Positions 32,406-39,393 of a stretch of 39,393 bases of DNA are shown here, one piece after another. Every line of letters begins with the position of its first letter. The stretch's first letter is position 1. The notes beneath the pieces are model-generated. The model ran no database searches. It was not told where the DNA came from and saw only the letters and a list, made by a program, of their open reading frames with translations. This DNA is from an uncultured Bacteroides sp. (GTDB lineage: Bacteria > Bacteroidota > Bacteroidia > Bacteroidales > Bacteroidaceae): contig NZ_URFY01000041.1 in NCBI RefSeq assembly GCF_900547205.1, positions 1 to 39,393 on the forward strand, written 5' to 3'. Both the position numbers and the translations under genes were made by a program.

Positions 32406-32984
32406 TTATTTTTTAGGTTTTTGATTATCCCCGTTAGCATATTCAGCTTCTGCTTCTGCCTCCGAGACACTTTTGAAACCATATCTGTTCATCTTGGAGA
32501 TGGCTTTGATACGGGTTGGATAATAGGTCGGGAAGTCTTCGCCTCCGGTATATCCCATCGTCAGGTTGTTGAAACCTATCACGCGGCGTTTTCCTCCGAA
32601 GCTGACTAGTTCCACTTCCTTTTCCTCACCCGGTTCGAAACGGATAGCGGTGGTTGCGGGAATGTTCAAGTGGTATCCGAATGATGCCGGACGGTCAAAT
32701 TCCATATAGCGGTTCACTTCAAAGAAATGGAAGTGAGAACCAATCTGAATAGGGCGGTCGCCGGTGTTTCTTACCACCAGCTTCACGGTTCTGCGGTGAG
32801 TATTATACTCAACAGGAGCGTCAACCAGAATTTCACCTCCCACCATTACCTCCTTGTCGGGAGTAAAGCCCGGAGTATTGGGGTATGCAATAGGCGGCAT
32901 TCCTTCGTAAACTCCCTGCGGAGTTTCATAACCGCCCGCAGTGTTCTGATTCACTTTAGAATCATTAGAATTACTCGTACTCAT
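32406..32984 (-). CDS. ureB: Urease beta subunit UreB with N- and C-terminal extensions
   Basis: 192 residues. The core (about residues 46-155) is a standard UreB, including VMVGGEILVDAP, VRNTGDRPIQIGSHFHFFEV and YHLNIPATTAIRFEPGE. UreB is usually about 100-135 residues, so this one has an extra N-terminal stretch of about 45 residues rich in Asn, Ser, Gly and Pro, and a C-terminal tail of about 35 residues with EAEAEAEY. The N-terminal addition cannot be avoided by another start, since no suitable Met lies before the core except M29. It lies 32 bp after ureA. Confidence 0.93.
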   Translation of the reverse strand: MSTSNSNDSKVNQNTAGGYETPQGVYEGMPPIAYPNTPGFTPDKEVMVGGEILVDAPVEYNTHRRTVKLVVRNTGDRPIQIGSHFHFFEVNRYMEFDRPASFGYHLNIPATTAIRFEPGEEKEVELVSFGGKRRVIGFNNLTMGYTGGEDFPTYYPTRIKAISKMNRYGFKSVSEAEAEAEYANGDNQKPKK

Positions 32985-33016
32985 AATTAATGAATTTAGG
33001 TTATAATAGTTAGAGG

Positions 33017-33319
33017 TTACTTTATAGGATTGTGAATACTTACCAGACGGGAACCATCTGTAAATACGGCTTCTACCTGAAGGAGCTTAATCATATCAGC
33101 CACTCCCTCCATCACATCTTCTTTCTTGAGAACATTCGCCGAGTCAGTCATCACTTCTTCCAGCGTCTTTCCCTCTCGGGCTCCTTCCAGCGCAGCAGAC
33201 GTGATATACGCCACCGCTTCCGGATAGTTCAACTTCAGTCCTTTCTTAAGACGCCTTTCGGCAATCATACCCAGTGAAAGCAACGTCAGTTTGTCAATCT
33301 CTTTAGGTGTTAAATGCAT
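33017..33319 (-). CDS. ureA: Urease gamma subunit UreA
   Basis: 100 residues, the normal length. The N-terminus MHLTPKEIDKLTL and the region LNYPEAVAYITSAALEGARE (about 29-48) are typical. It is the first gene of the urease operon. The 125-bp gap upstream (33320-33444) shows no TAnnTTTG match on the minus strand; it contains a short palindrome, ACTCTG-CAATAA-CAGAGT (33373-33390), which could be an operator. Confidence 0.95.
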   Translation of the reverse strand: MHLTPKEIDKLTLLSLGMIAERRLKKGLKLNYPEAVAYITSAALEGAREGKTLEEVMTDSANVLKKEDVMEGVADMIKLLQVEAVFTDGSRLVSIHNPIK

Positions 33320-33372
33320 AACTTTAAAAATTTAATTAATAATAGATAGTATTATCAGACCCCTCATGCCTG

Positions 33373-33390
33373 ACTCTGCAATAACAGAGT
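33373..33390. promoter_or_regulatory. Short palindrome upstream of ureA
   Basis: ACTCTG (33373-33378) and CAGAGT (33385-33390) are a perfect 6-bp inverted repeat about 55 nt before the ureA start codon. It could be a regulator site or a small hairpin. No match to the NikR site (GTATGA-type) was seen. Confidence 0.3.
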
Positions 33391-33444
33391 GTAGGGAATA
33401 TGGTTTCGTGATTCCGAATTAAATCATCGAGGCTTTAAGGTTTA

Positions 33445-33822
33445 TTAAGCCGGCTTTATTAAACTTCTGCCAACCCATACCAAAATAATACCCAGTATAA
33501 TGCTAAGTCCCAGATAAAGGGCAAAATATCCCCAATGTTTATTCTGCATCAACAGATACATATCATCAGAGAAAGACGAGAAAGTGGTGAAACCTCCACA
33601 GAAACCTGTAATCAGAAATACATTCATGTTGGAAGAAATGAGATGAGTTTTCTCCGCCAGACCAAAAAACAGCCCGATGACAAAACAACCGATGATGTTC
33701 ACCGCAAAAGTGCCATAAGGAAAAGGAGAAGCAAAAAGATGATGGGCAAGCTTACCGACCAAATATCGTCCGCACGTACCGAAGAATCCGCCCAGACCGG
33801 CAATGAGCATAACTTTAAACAT
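33445..33822 (-). CDS. crcB: CrcB/Fluc fluoride channel
   Basis: 125 residues with four membrane segments. Family signatures are present: GGFFGTCGRY (about 11-20), YGTFAVNIIGCFVIG (about 36-50) and GFCGGFTTFSSF (about 73-84). These proteins dimerise and let fluoride leave the cell. A single full-length copy suggests a homodimer. No fluoride riboswitch was recognised upstream. It reads toward ureA, 125 bp away, and might be co-transcribed with it. Confidence 0.93.
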   Translation of the reverse strand: MFKVMLIAGLGGFFGTCGRYLVGKLAHHLFASPFPYGTFAVNIIGCFVIGLFFGLAEKTHLISSNMNVFLITGFCGGFTTFSSFSDDMYLLMQNKHWGYFALYLGLSIILGIILVWVGRSLIKPA

Positions 33823-33917
33823 ACACTTAAAAGTTTAGGTTATTGATTAAATTAAATAAAATGCTATAACAGAGATTATCCGATTATGTTCACGGAAATC
33901 CACTGATACACATAAAT

Positions 33918-33948
33918 AAAAAAGGGAATGGTCTGTTCAACCATCCCC
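33918..33948 (-). terminator. Intrinsic terminator after the TonB-dependent receptor
   Basis: On the minus strand GGGGATGGT (33948-33940) pairs with ACCATTCCC (33932-33924), with one G-U-type pair and a 7-nt loop, followed by six T residues (33923-33918). It lies 41 nt after the receptor's stop and separates that operon from crcB. Confidence 0.8.
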
Positions 33949-33989
33949 ATAATAGATTGGAAATCAATATGCTATGTAAAATACTAGTT

Positions 33990-36311
33990 TTAATAGCTTA
34001 TCTTCACCCCTGCAAAGAAACTGCGCGGCAACGAAGGACCATAAATATAACCGGAGTCGCGGTCGGCTCCCTTATCAAAGTCATTCTGGTAGGCATTGAA
34101 GATGTTCTGCACACCCGCATTCACTTGAAGATTCATTGATTTATAAAGTTTGAAATCATAAGCAGCTTTCAAGCCAATGTCGAAGAAGTCCTTCGTATCT
34201 ACTGTTATCGGATTCTCCAAGAATCCCGGAACCCGTTCATGGGGAACCAGCATCGAACCGGTGTACGTACCGGAAAGAGCAATCGATAACGGTTTCACCG
34301 GATTATACGTAGCCGTGAAATAACCGTAAGTATTGGGTGTACGCATCATCTTCTTCACTGCCGGAGCATCTTTATTCCAAGTATGCGCCTCGTCGTAATG
34401 ACTTTGCTGCAAGGTGACTCCCGCCTGAAGCTGAAACTTGCTCAGATAAGCCATCTTTCCTTCCAAGGTCAATCCCATTACCTTAGCACCCGGTGCATTG
34501 TGACGTATACGTGTCAGAATCCCGTTCACTACTTCACCATCGGTAAGAGCAAATACATCCGTCAAGCTTGTATAGAATCCTTCAACGAGGAAGTTTACCT
34601 GAAAAGCTCCGAAGCGATGATAGATATCGGCAGAAGCACTCAAACTCTGCGATCGCTCTTCTTTCAGGTCATCAGCAAGTTCCACCATTGCCACGTCACC
34701 ACCTACATTCTCTACGTGCAAGTCTTCATCAAAAGCCTGCGGTGCACGGAAACCGGAAGAATAACTCAAACGTAGATTTATGTTCTCCGTCGGATTGAAA
34801 CGCAGATTGGCACGCGGGCTGAAGATGATATGCTCAATCAGATTGTGCTTATCCAAACGTCCGCCAATCAAGAATCCCCAACGGTCATTCTTCCATTCAT
34901 TTTGCAGGAATGCGCTACCGATGTTTACTTTCTGGTCTACTGTGCGGTTGTATCCCCACATATTGTCTTCCAGCTTATCTTGGTTGAACTCGATTCCGGC
35001 AGTCAGGTCGGAAGGCATAAAGATGAATTTTCCAAAGCTATGTACATACTGCGAACCTGCCATCCAATTCAGGTCGGTGGTGTTTCCGTAAGCATTCGGA
35101 TCTTGTCCGCCGCCATAATAGCTGTCGCGATTGATATGCTGTGCGGAAGCAAAGACATTGAAACGATGCTTCTCATTCGGCGAGAAGTAATCGAACTTCA
35201 CCCCTCCTCCATTGATGGAATGTTCCGTCTGCTCAGCCACATTGGCTTCGTGAGGCGGACGGTTCAGCATATCTCCTCCTCTGCGAAATTCTTCCATATG
35301 GTGATATTCAAAAGTCAATTTAGAGTAAGTCGTCGTTTTCATATAAGAGCGGAAGCCAATGGTCTGACCATGTATCTTAGGTATTTCAGAGTATCCGTCT
35401 CCATCATGATCGTAGGCAGAACGATGCCGGTTCTGACCGAAGATATACAGACCAGCACGCTGGTTGTCCGTAACGAGTGATGCATTCAGAGCTGTGTTAT
35501 TGTCGAAAGCATCTCCGTCGCCAATGCCAGTGATGGTGTGCGACAGCATACCGGAGTTGCGGATAGGTTCTTTGGTGATAATATTAATCGTACCGGCAAT
35601 GGCAGACGAACCGAACAGAGCCGAACCGCCGCCACGCATCACTTCCACACGTTCAATCATACTGGCGGGAATCTGTTCGATGCCATATACCCCCGAAAGC
35701 GCACTAAAGATGGGACGTGAATCTAACAATATCTGTGTATACGGACCGTCCAGTCCATTGATACGCACCTGCTGAAAGCCGCAATTCTGGCAATTAGATT
35801 CTACACGCACACCGGGTTGAAAGCTCAATCCTTGTGCCAAAGTAGTGGAGTTGGTATTTTCAAAGATTTTCAAATCCACCACATTGACCAGTGTAGGAGC
35901 CAGACGGCGGGTTGTTTCATTACGATTGGCAGATACTACTACGCCATCCAGAGCAACGGCATCTTCTTCAATCTCAAAATCTTCTTCGAGTGTACGACCT
36001 TTCTTCAACGTCACCTGACGGCTCACGGTCTTATAGCCTACGGAACTCACTTCGAGCGTAAAGTTCCCTTCTGGCAGGTTCTTTAAAAAGTAATGTCCGG
36101 TGGCATCGGTCACCGTACCGATAGTAGTTCCTTTCAAGGCCACGGTAATGTAAGGCAGATGTTCTTTCGTATTTTTATCAAGAATGTGACCTATGATATT
36201 GGCATCCGACTTACGTAGTTCCGGATGATTGGGATGTTCATGAGCTTGTCCTTCGAGGGCAGGCAACAATGCGCAGCACAAGCAGACAAGCGAAAAGATG
36301 TATTTCTTCAT
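33990..36311 (-). CDS. TonB-dependent receptor with a His-rich N-terminus, probable metal uptake
   Basis: 773 residues from the ATG at 36311, which begins a good signal peptide (MKKYIFSLVCLCCALLPAL, cleavage near EGQA). Longer in-frame readings upstream overlap the next gene and are rejected. The mature N-terminus is HEHPNHPEL, with three His close together. A carboxypeptidase-regulatory-like domain (about residues 30-115) is followed by a plug domain with an unusual CQNCGF pair and the conserved ERVEVMRGGGSALFGSSAI, then a 22-strand barrel ending in SFFAGVKISY. It belongs to the FepA/BtuB/CirA broad class, not the SusC class. The small His-rich membrane protein encoded just upstream and the His-rich N-terminus suggest a transition metal or its chelate as substrate. 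Zinc and nickel are both reasonable; haem or cobalamin cannot be excluded. Confidence 0.85.
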   Translation of the reverse strand: MKKYIFSLVCLCCALLPALEGQAHEHPNHPELRKSDANIIGHILDKNTKEHLPYITVALKGTTIGTVTDATGHYFLKNLPEGNFTLEVSSVGYKTVSRQVTLKKGRTLEEDFEIEEDAVALDGVVVSANRNETTRRLAPTLVNVVDLKIFENTNSTTLAQGLSFQPGVRVESNCQNCGFQQVRINGLDGPYTQILLDSRPIFSALSGVYGIEQIPASMIERVEVMRGGGSALFGSSAIAGTINIITKEPIRNSGMLSHTITGIGDGDAFDNNTALNASLVTDNQRAGLYIFGQNRHRSAYDHDGDGYSEIPKIHGQTIGFRSYMKTTTYSKLTFEYHHMEEFRRGGDMLNRPPHEANVAEQTEHSINGGGVKFDYFSPNEKHRFNVFASAQHINRDSYYGGGQDPNAYGNTTDLNWMAGSQYVHSFGKFIFMPSDLTAGIEFNQDKLEDNMWGYNRTVDQKVNIGSAFLQNEWKNDRWGFLIGGRLDKHNLIEHIIFSPRANLRFNPTENINLRLSYSSGFRAPQAFDEDLHVENVGGDVAMVELADDLKEERSQSLSASADIYHRFGAFQVNFLVEGFYTSLTDVFALTDGEVVNGILTRIRHNAPGAKVMGLTLEGKMAYLSKFQLQAGVTLQQSHYDEAHTWNKDAPAVKKMMRTPNTYGYFTATYNPVKPLSIALSGTYTGSMLVPHERVPGFLENPITVDTKDFFDIGLKAAYDFKLYKSMNLQVNAGVQNIFNAYQNDFDKGADRDSGYIYGPSLPRSFFAGVKISY

Positions 36312-36345
36312 TTTTCGTTTGTTATTCGTTTTCGTATACTTTATT

Positions 36346-36702
36346 TTAATGAATGGAAAAACGAACAACAGGAGGTGCTCTAAGCCCCACCACCCCATGA
36401 TATGGGCAATGATAGTGAGATCGTTGCGGGAGTTGGAGCAACAAGCAAAGTAAGAAAGGAATAAATAAGGAAAGAGCAAACACAACAGCCTCACCGTCCG
36501 CTGTCAAGTGAGACAGCCAATGAACTAACAACAATTCGACAGTGGAGTGCTGATGTGCAGCTCCTTTCTTGAATGGGTGAGAGTGAACGATTGTCACGCC
36601 ATTGACCACGTGTACGTGAGCAAAGAATGTGATACTTGCCAGATACGATACAAACAATATCGGCAAGAAACAGCGCATGATATGTAGCAACAATCGTTTC
36701 AA
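36346..36702 (-). CDS. Small His-rich membrane protein
   Basis: 118 residues with two hydrophobic segments (about 8-28 and 73-92) and 13 histidines, many in HxH pairs (AHVHVV, VHSHPF, HQHS, SHYHCPYH). Two clusters flank the second membrane segment. The pattern suggests binding of zinc, nickel or copper at the periplasmic face. It starts 17 bp after the YidE-like gene and ends 34 bp before the TonB-dependent receptor, so the three form an operon. I do not recognise a named family; similar His-rich small proteins beside TonB receptors are, from memory, seen in Bacteroides. Confidence 0.7.
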   Translation of the reverse strand: MKRLLLHIMRCFLPILFVSYLASITFFAHVHVVNGVTIVHSHPFKKGAAHQHSTVELLLVHWLSHLTADGEAVVFALSLFIPFLLCLLLQLPQRSHYHCPYHGVVGLRAPPVVRFSIH

Positions 36703-36719
36703 AACTCTATATAAAGTCT

Positions 36720-38318
36720 TTAATATACAGCCGAAGCTATCACTTGTATAAACAAGATTAAGAATACCATAGCAATAGGATAAACCGTGGCGTAGGCTAC
36801 ACTCGGGATGTTACTGTCTACCATCGAATCGGCAGCAGCAAGTCCCGGAGTACTTGTCATACCGCCCGTAATGGTTCCCAGCAAGTCGAGCAAGTCTATC
36901 TTGAATACCAGACGTCCCACTATCACAGCTACCAACATAGGCACTATCGTAATGGCGGCACCCACTCCGAACATCAGTAATCCGCTTTCCTGAAAAGTCT
37001 CCACCAGATTCTTTCCGGCAGACGTACCTACCTCGGCGAGGAATAGAAGTAAACCCAACTGACGAAGCAACTGATTGGCAGGACCGGACATAGACCAGAT
37101 GATAGGTCCCGTTTTGCCGATAGCGCTCAACACAAGTGCCACCATCAGCACACCTCCGGTCAGTCCCGGCGAGAACGACAGTGTATCCGAGAAAGAAATA
37201 TTCAGTTTACCAAACAATACACCCAATACGATACCCATTGCAATCGGGAAGAAGTCTGTATCAGACAGTTTCTTGGCATTGTTGCCCAGCAGGCGGGCCA
37301 CTCCCTTGATACCTTCTTTCTCTCCCACCACCATCAGCTTGTCGCCAAACTTCAAAGCTAAATCGGGCGAAGGTGATAAGTCAATACCGCTTCGACGAAC
37401 GCGGGTCACTGTGCAACCGAAGTTCTTCTGCAAGTTCAGTTCGCCCAACTGCTTGTTTATCATATCTTTCTTAGTCAGCAGCAGGGATTCTATCTCCTGC
37501 GTTTTTTCCAGTGGTAGTTCTCCTTCTTCACGTTCACCCACCAACAGGGCTAGTTGATTCAATGACTCCTCACTACCTACAGCCTGAATGTAATCATCTT
37601 CGTGCAGCACCGTATGTGCAGTAGGAATAGAGATTTCCTCCTTATGCTTCAATCGGGAAATGACTGCCCCCGTCATGGCACGCGCATTAATCTGCATCAG
37701 GCTGCGATTGAACACATTGGCATTCGTCACGCGATAGATGCAAGTGCCCAGTTCCGGAAACTGACTGCGACGCTCTATTTCGAGACGACGGGCTTCTTTA
37801 TCCAAATCCACCCGCATGATTTTAGGCAGCAACTTGACGAACAGAATGACACCGATTACTCCGAACGGATAAGCGATACCGTAGGCAATGGACGCCAACG
37901 AAGAATGAGTGCTGTCGATGGCTACCGCCAAACCCGGCGTACTGGTCAATGCTCCTGCAATCAGCCCCACAATGCTCGGCGTATCGATATCGAACGCATA
38001 CTTCAAGCCAACTGCCGTGAGACAGGCGGAGCAAATAATGAGCATGGTGATGAGAATCAGCGTCTTTCCTTTACTACGGAAAGAATCGAAGAATCCGGGA
38101 CCCGCCTGAATACCGATAGTGAAGATGAAAAGCACCAGTCCGAAGTTTCCTAATTCTTTAGGAATGATAACACCAAAATGTCCGAAAAGAAGCGCAATAA
38201 AGATGACCGCCGAGACATCGAGCGATAACCCTTTAATCTTGATTCTTCCCAGCATAAAACCCAATGCAACGATTAGGAAAAGGGAAAAATAAGAAGAATG
38301 CAATAAGTCAGTAAACAT
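36720..38318 (-). CDS. YidE/AspT-like antiporter with two RCK_C (TrkA-C) domains
   Basis: 532 residues. Two blocks of membrane segments (about residues 8-160 and 360-530) flank a central cytoplasmic region (about 190-340) with two TrkA-C-type domains, each showing the IPTAHTVLHEDDYIQAVG-like or LSPSPDLALKFGDKLMVVG-like strand pattern. The repeated TSTPGLA motif occurs in both membrane blocks (TSTPGLAVAIDSTHSS and TSTPGLAAADSM). AspT exchanges aspartate for alanine in lactic bacteria; the substrate of YidE-type proteins is unknown. It heads the operon containing the His-rich protein and the TonB receptor, whose promoter is inside the end of the adjacent CDF gene. Confidence 0.85.
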   Translation of the reverse strand: MFTDLLHSSYFSLFLIVALGFMLGRIKIKGLSLDVSAVIFIALLFGHFGVIIPKELGNFGLVLFIFTIGIQAGPGFFDSFRSKGKTLILITMLIICSACLTAVGLKYAFDIDTPSIVGLIAGALTSTPGLAVAIDSTHSSLASIAYGIAYPFGVIGVILFVKLLPKIMRVDLDKEARRLEIERRSQFPELGTCIYRVTNANVFNRSLMQINARAMTGAVISRLKHKEEISIPTAHTVLHEDDYIQAVGSEESLNQLALLVGEREEGELPLEKTQEIESLLLTKKDMINKQLGELNLQKNFGCTVTRVRRSGIDLSPSPDLALKFGDKLMVVGEKEGIKGVARLLGNNAKKLSDTDFFPIAMGIVLGVLFGKLNISFSDTLSFSPGLTGGVLMVALVLSAIGKTGPIIWSMSGPANQLLRQLGLLLFLAEVGTSAGKNLVETFQESGLLMFGVGAAITIVPMLVAVIVGRLVFKIDLLDLLGTITGGMTSTPGLAAADSMVDSNIPSVAYATVYPIAMVFLILFIQVIASAVY

Positions 38319-38349
38319 ATCAATTAAAGGTTAGTTAGTTTCAGGGGCG

Positions 38350-38380
38350 CAAAGGTACTGATTTATTTCAATCCTCACAA
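38350..38380 (-). promoter_or_regulatory. Promoter of the YidE-TonB receptor operon
   Basis: On the minus strand TTG (38380-38378), exactly 20 nt, then TACCTTTG (38357-38350). This is a full consensus match. The -33 element lies within the last codons of the CDF exporter gene, whose stop is at 38368-38370. The start lies near 38343, about 25 nt before the ATG at 38318. Confidence 0.75.
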
Positions 38381-39273
38381 CAATCCTTGTCACAACTAAC
38401 TTCTTCGTCTTCAAATTCCAACGTCGCATGCTGAATGCCTGCCTCTTCAAGCGCTTTCTTGATGCGAAGTTTCACATCTTCCATTTGCGCGGAGGGGTCT
38501 ATCACAATATGTGCGGTCAGGGCGGTTTCCGTGGTGCTCAATGCCCATATATGCACGTGGTGGCAGTTTTCCACTCCGGGCTGGTGGAGCATAAGCTGCT
38601 TTATTTCATTGGTATCTATACCCGCCGGAACGCCGTCTAGTGACAGACGGAGACTATCACGAAGCAGTCCCCACGTAGAAATGACGATAATCACTGCTAT
38701 ACCCAGTCCGATAATCGGATCGACGATGCTCCATCCCGTGTACATAATGATGATGCCGGAGACGACCACACCGATAGATACCAACGCATCTGCCGCCATA
38801 TGCAGATAGGCGCCTTTCACATTGAGGTCTTTATCCTTATCTTTCATAAAGAGCCATGCGGTGATTGCATTGATTACTACTCCTACTCCCGCCGTCCAGG
38901 CAATGGCAGAGCCGTCCACCGCAACCGGATGAAAGAGTTTATCGATACTTTCCGCCACAATGATGCCGACAGCGACCAATAATATCACTGCATTCAGCAG
39001 AGAAACCAGCACTGTGCTTTTTTTGTATCCATAGGTGTAGCGACTATTGGAGTGAACTTTCTCCAGACGGAATGCCAACATGGCAAGTATCAGGCTTGCC
39101 ACATCTCCCAAGTTGTGTCCGGCATCCGAAAGCAGTCCCAACGAATTATAATAGAAACCAACACCAAACTCTACAATCACGAAGGAGATATTGAGGGTGA
39201 TACCTATTATAAAGGCTTTATTGAGAGAAGTCAACCGATGGGTATGTTCGTGGTGATGGTGATGTGATTCCAT
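38368..39273 (-). CDS. Zinc-type cation diffusion facilitator (CzcD/ZitB-like)
   Basis: 301 residues from the ATG at 39273, which gives the typical His-rich N-terminus (MESHHHHHEHTHR). Six membrane segments follow, with the classical zinc site H53-x-x-x-D57 (GHNLGD) and H158-x-x-x-D162 (HMAAD), then a cytoplasmic domain and a Cys/Asp-rich tail (CDKDCCED). It should export zinc, and perhaps cobalt or cadmium, in exchange for protons. An upstream in-frame start at 39369 would add an unrelated leader rich in His, Phe and Tyr and is less likely. It contrasts with the DxxxD/NxxxD paralogue at 23527-24444. Confidence 0.92.
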   Translation of the reverse strand: MESHHHHHEHTHRLTSLNKAFIIGITLNISFVIVEFGVGFYYNSLGLLSDAGHNLGDVASLILAMLAFRLEKVHSNSRYTYGYKKSTVLVSLLNAVILLVAVGIIVAESIDKLFHPVAVDGSAIAWTAGVGVVINAITAWLFMKDKDKDLNVKGAYLHMAADALVSIGVVVSGIIIMYTGWSIVDPIIGLGIAVIIVISTWGLLRDSLRLSLDGVPAGIDTNEIKQLMLHQPGVENCHHVHIWALSTTETALTAHIVIDPSAQMEDVKLRIKKALEEAGIQHATLEFEDEEVSCDKDCCED

Positions 39274-39345
39274 ATCAATATAGTTATTATATAGAAGAAA
39301 CATTCGGTGGGGAAATTGGTTCATAACGGTACTGAAATGAATCAA

Positions 39346-39369
39346 TGTGCTAATGTGCCAATATGCCAA
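39346..39369 (+). repeat. Short tandem repeat of an 8-bp unit
   Basis: Three adjacent copies of TGTGCCAA with single changes: TGTGCTAA (39346-39353), TGTGCCAA (39354-39361) and TATGCCAA (39362-39369). It lies 73 bp upstream of the CDF start codon, within the 120 bp of non-coding sequence at the right end. Confidence 0.6.
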
Positions 39370-39393
39370 TTACCGTGCGGCACACAGCGCAGC

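Noticed and set aside
33320..33444. A nickel riboswitch or NikR operator before ureA
   Set aside because: No NiCo riboswitch stems and no GTATGA-N-TCATAC site were seen; only a 6-bp palindrome is present.
33823..33917. A fluoride riboswitch in front of crcB
   Set aside because: I looked for the conserved GGxGAUGGxxUUCC and CUGAUGA-type segments on the minus strand and did not find them.

Overview
The window looks like chromosomal DNA from a Bacteroides-type organism (order Bacteroidales). The evidence is a SusC/SusD pair, promoters of the Bacteroides form (a -33 TTG, 19-20 bp, then TAnnTTTG) in front of many genes, few Shine-Dalgarno sequences, lipoproteins whose lipobox Cys is followed by acidic or polar residues, and families typical of gut Bacteroides. 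I cannot name the species. No tRNA, rRNA, CRISPR array or intact insertion sequence was seen.

Layout. (1) 1-5.8 kb: an AT-rich leader with a promoter, a SusC-type TonB-dependent receptor and its SusD-type lipoprotein, closed by two terminators. (2) 5.75-7.4 kb, minus strand: a hemerythrin-domain protein followed by an overlapping LuxR-type regulator with a degenerate receiver. A promoter-plus-terminator unit without an ORF lies beyond it and is a candidate small RNA. (3) 7.5-11 kb, plus: an AICAR transformylase without a cyclohydrolase domain, a flavodoxin with a DUF2023 partner, and a DoxD/DoxA fusion membrane protein. (4) 11.1-17.8 kb, plus: an outer-membrane porin, an imelysin lipoprotein, a di-heme c-type lipoprotein and a CcsB-CcsA fusion haem ligase. 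Together these form a plausible envelope module for iron or haem handling that carries its own cytochrome c maturation enzyme. (5) 17.8-19.2 kb: a gene-poor stretch with a second candidate small RNA, a perfect 17-bp stem element and a decayed PD-(D/E)XK transposase. (6) 19.2-23.4 kb, minus: a TetR regulator and two coupled ABC half-transporters, with an intrinsic terminator overlapping the tetR stop. (7) 23.5-24.4 kb, plus: a CDF metal exporter with an unusual metal site.

(8) 24.4-33.3 kb, minus: a urease operon in the order ureA-B-C-E-F-G-D, then a urea channel, an MFS transporter and an ion channel with a non-canonical selectivity filter, all tightly spaced. Urea enters, UreABC hydrolyses it to ammonia and carbamate, and UreEFGD load nickel. 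No classical nickel importer lies inside the operon. (9) 33.4-39.3 kb, minus: a CrcB fluoride channel; then an operon of a YidE/AspT-like transporter, a small His-rich membrane protein and a TonB-dependent receptor with a His-rich N-terminus; and finally a zinc-type CDF exporter. The His-rich protein and receptor look like outer-membrane uptake of a transition metal, and nickel for the urease is one testable possibility.

The points most worth a second look are the two candidate small RNAs, the extended urease operon with its odd channel, the terminator written into the end of tetR, the hairpin between ureC and ureE, and the two CDF proteins with different metal-site signatures.
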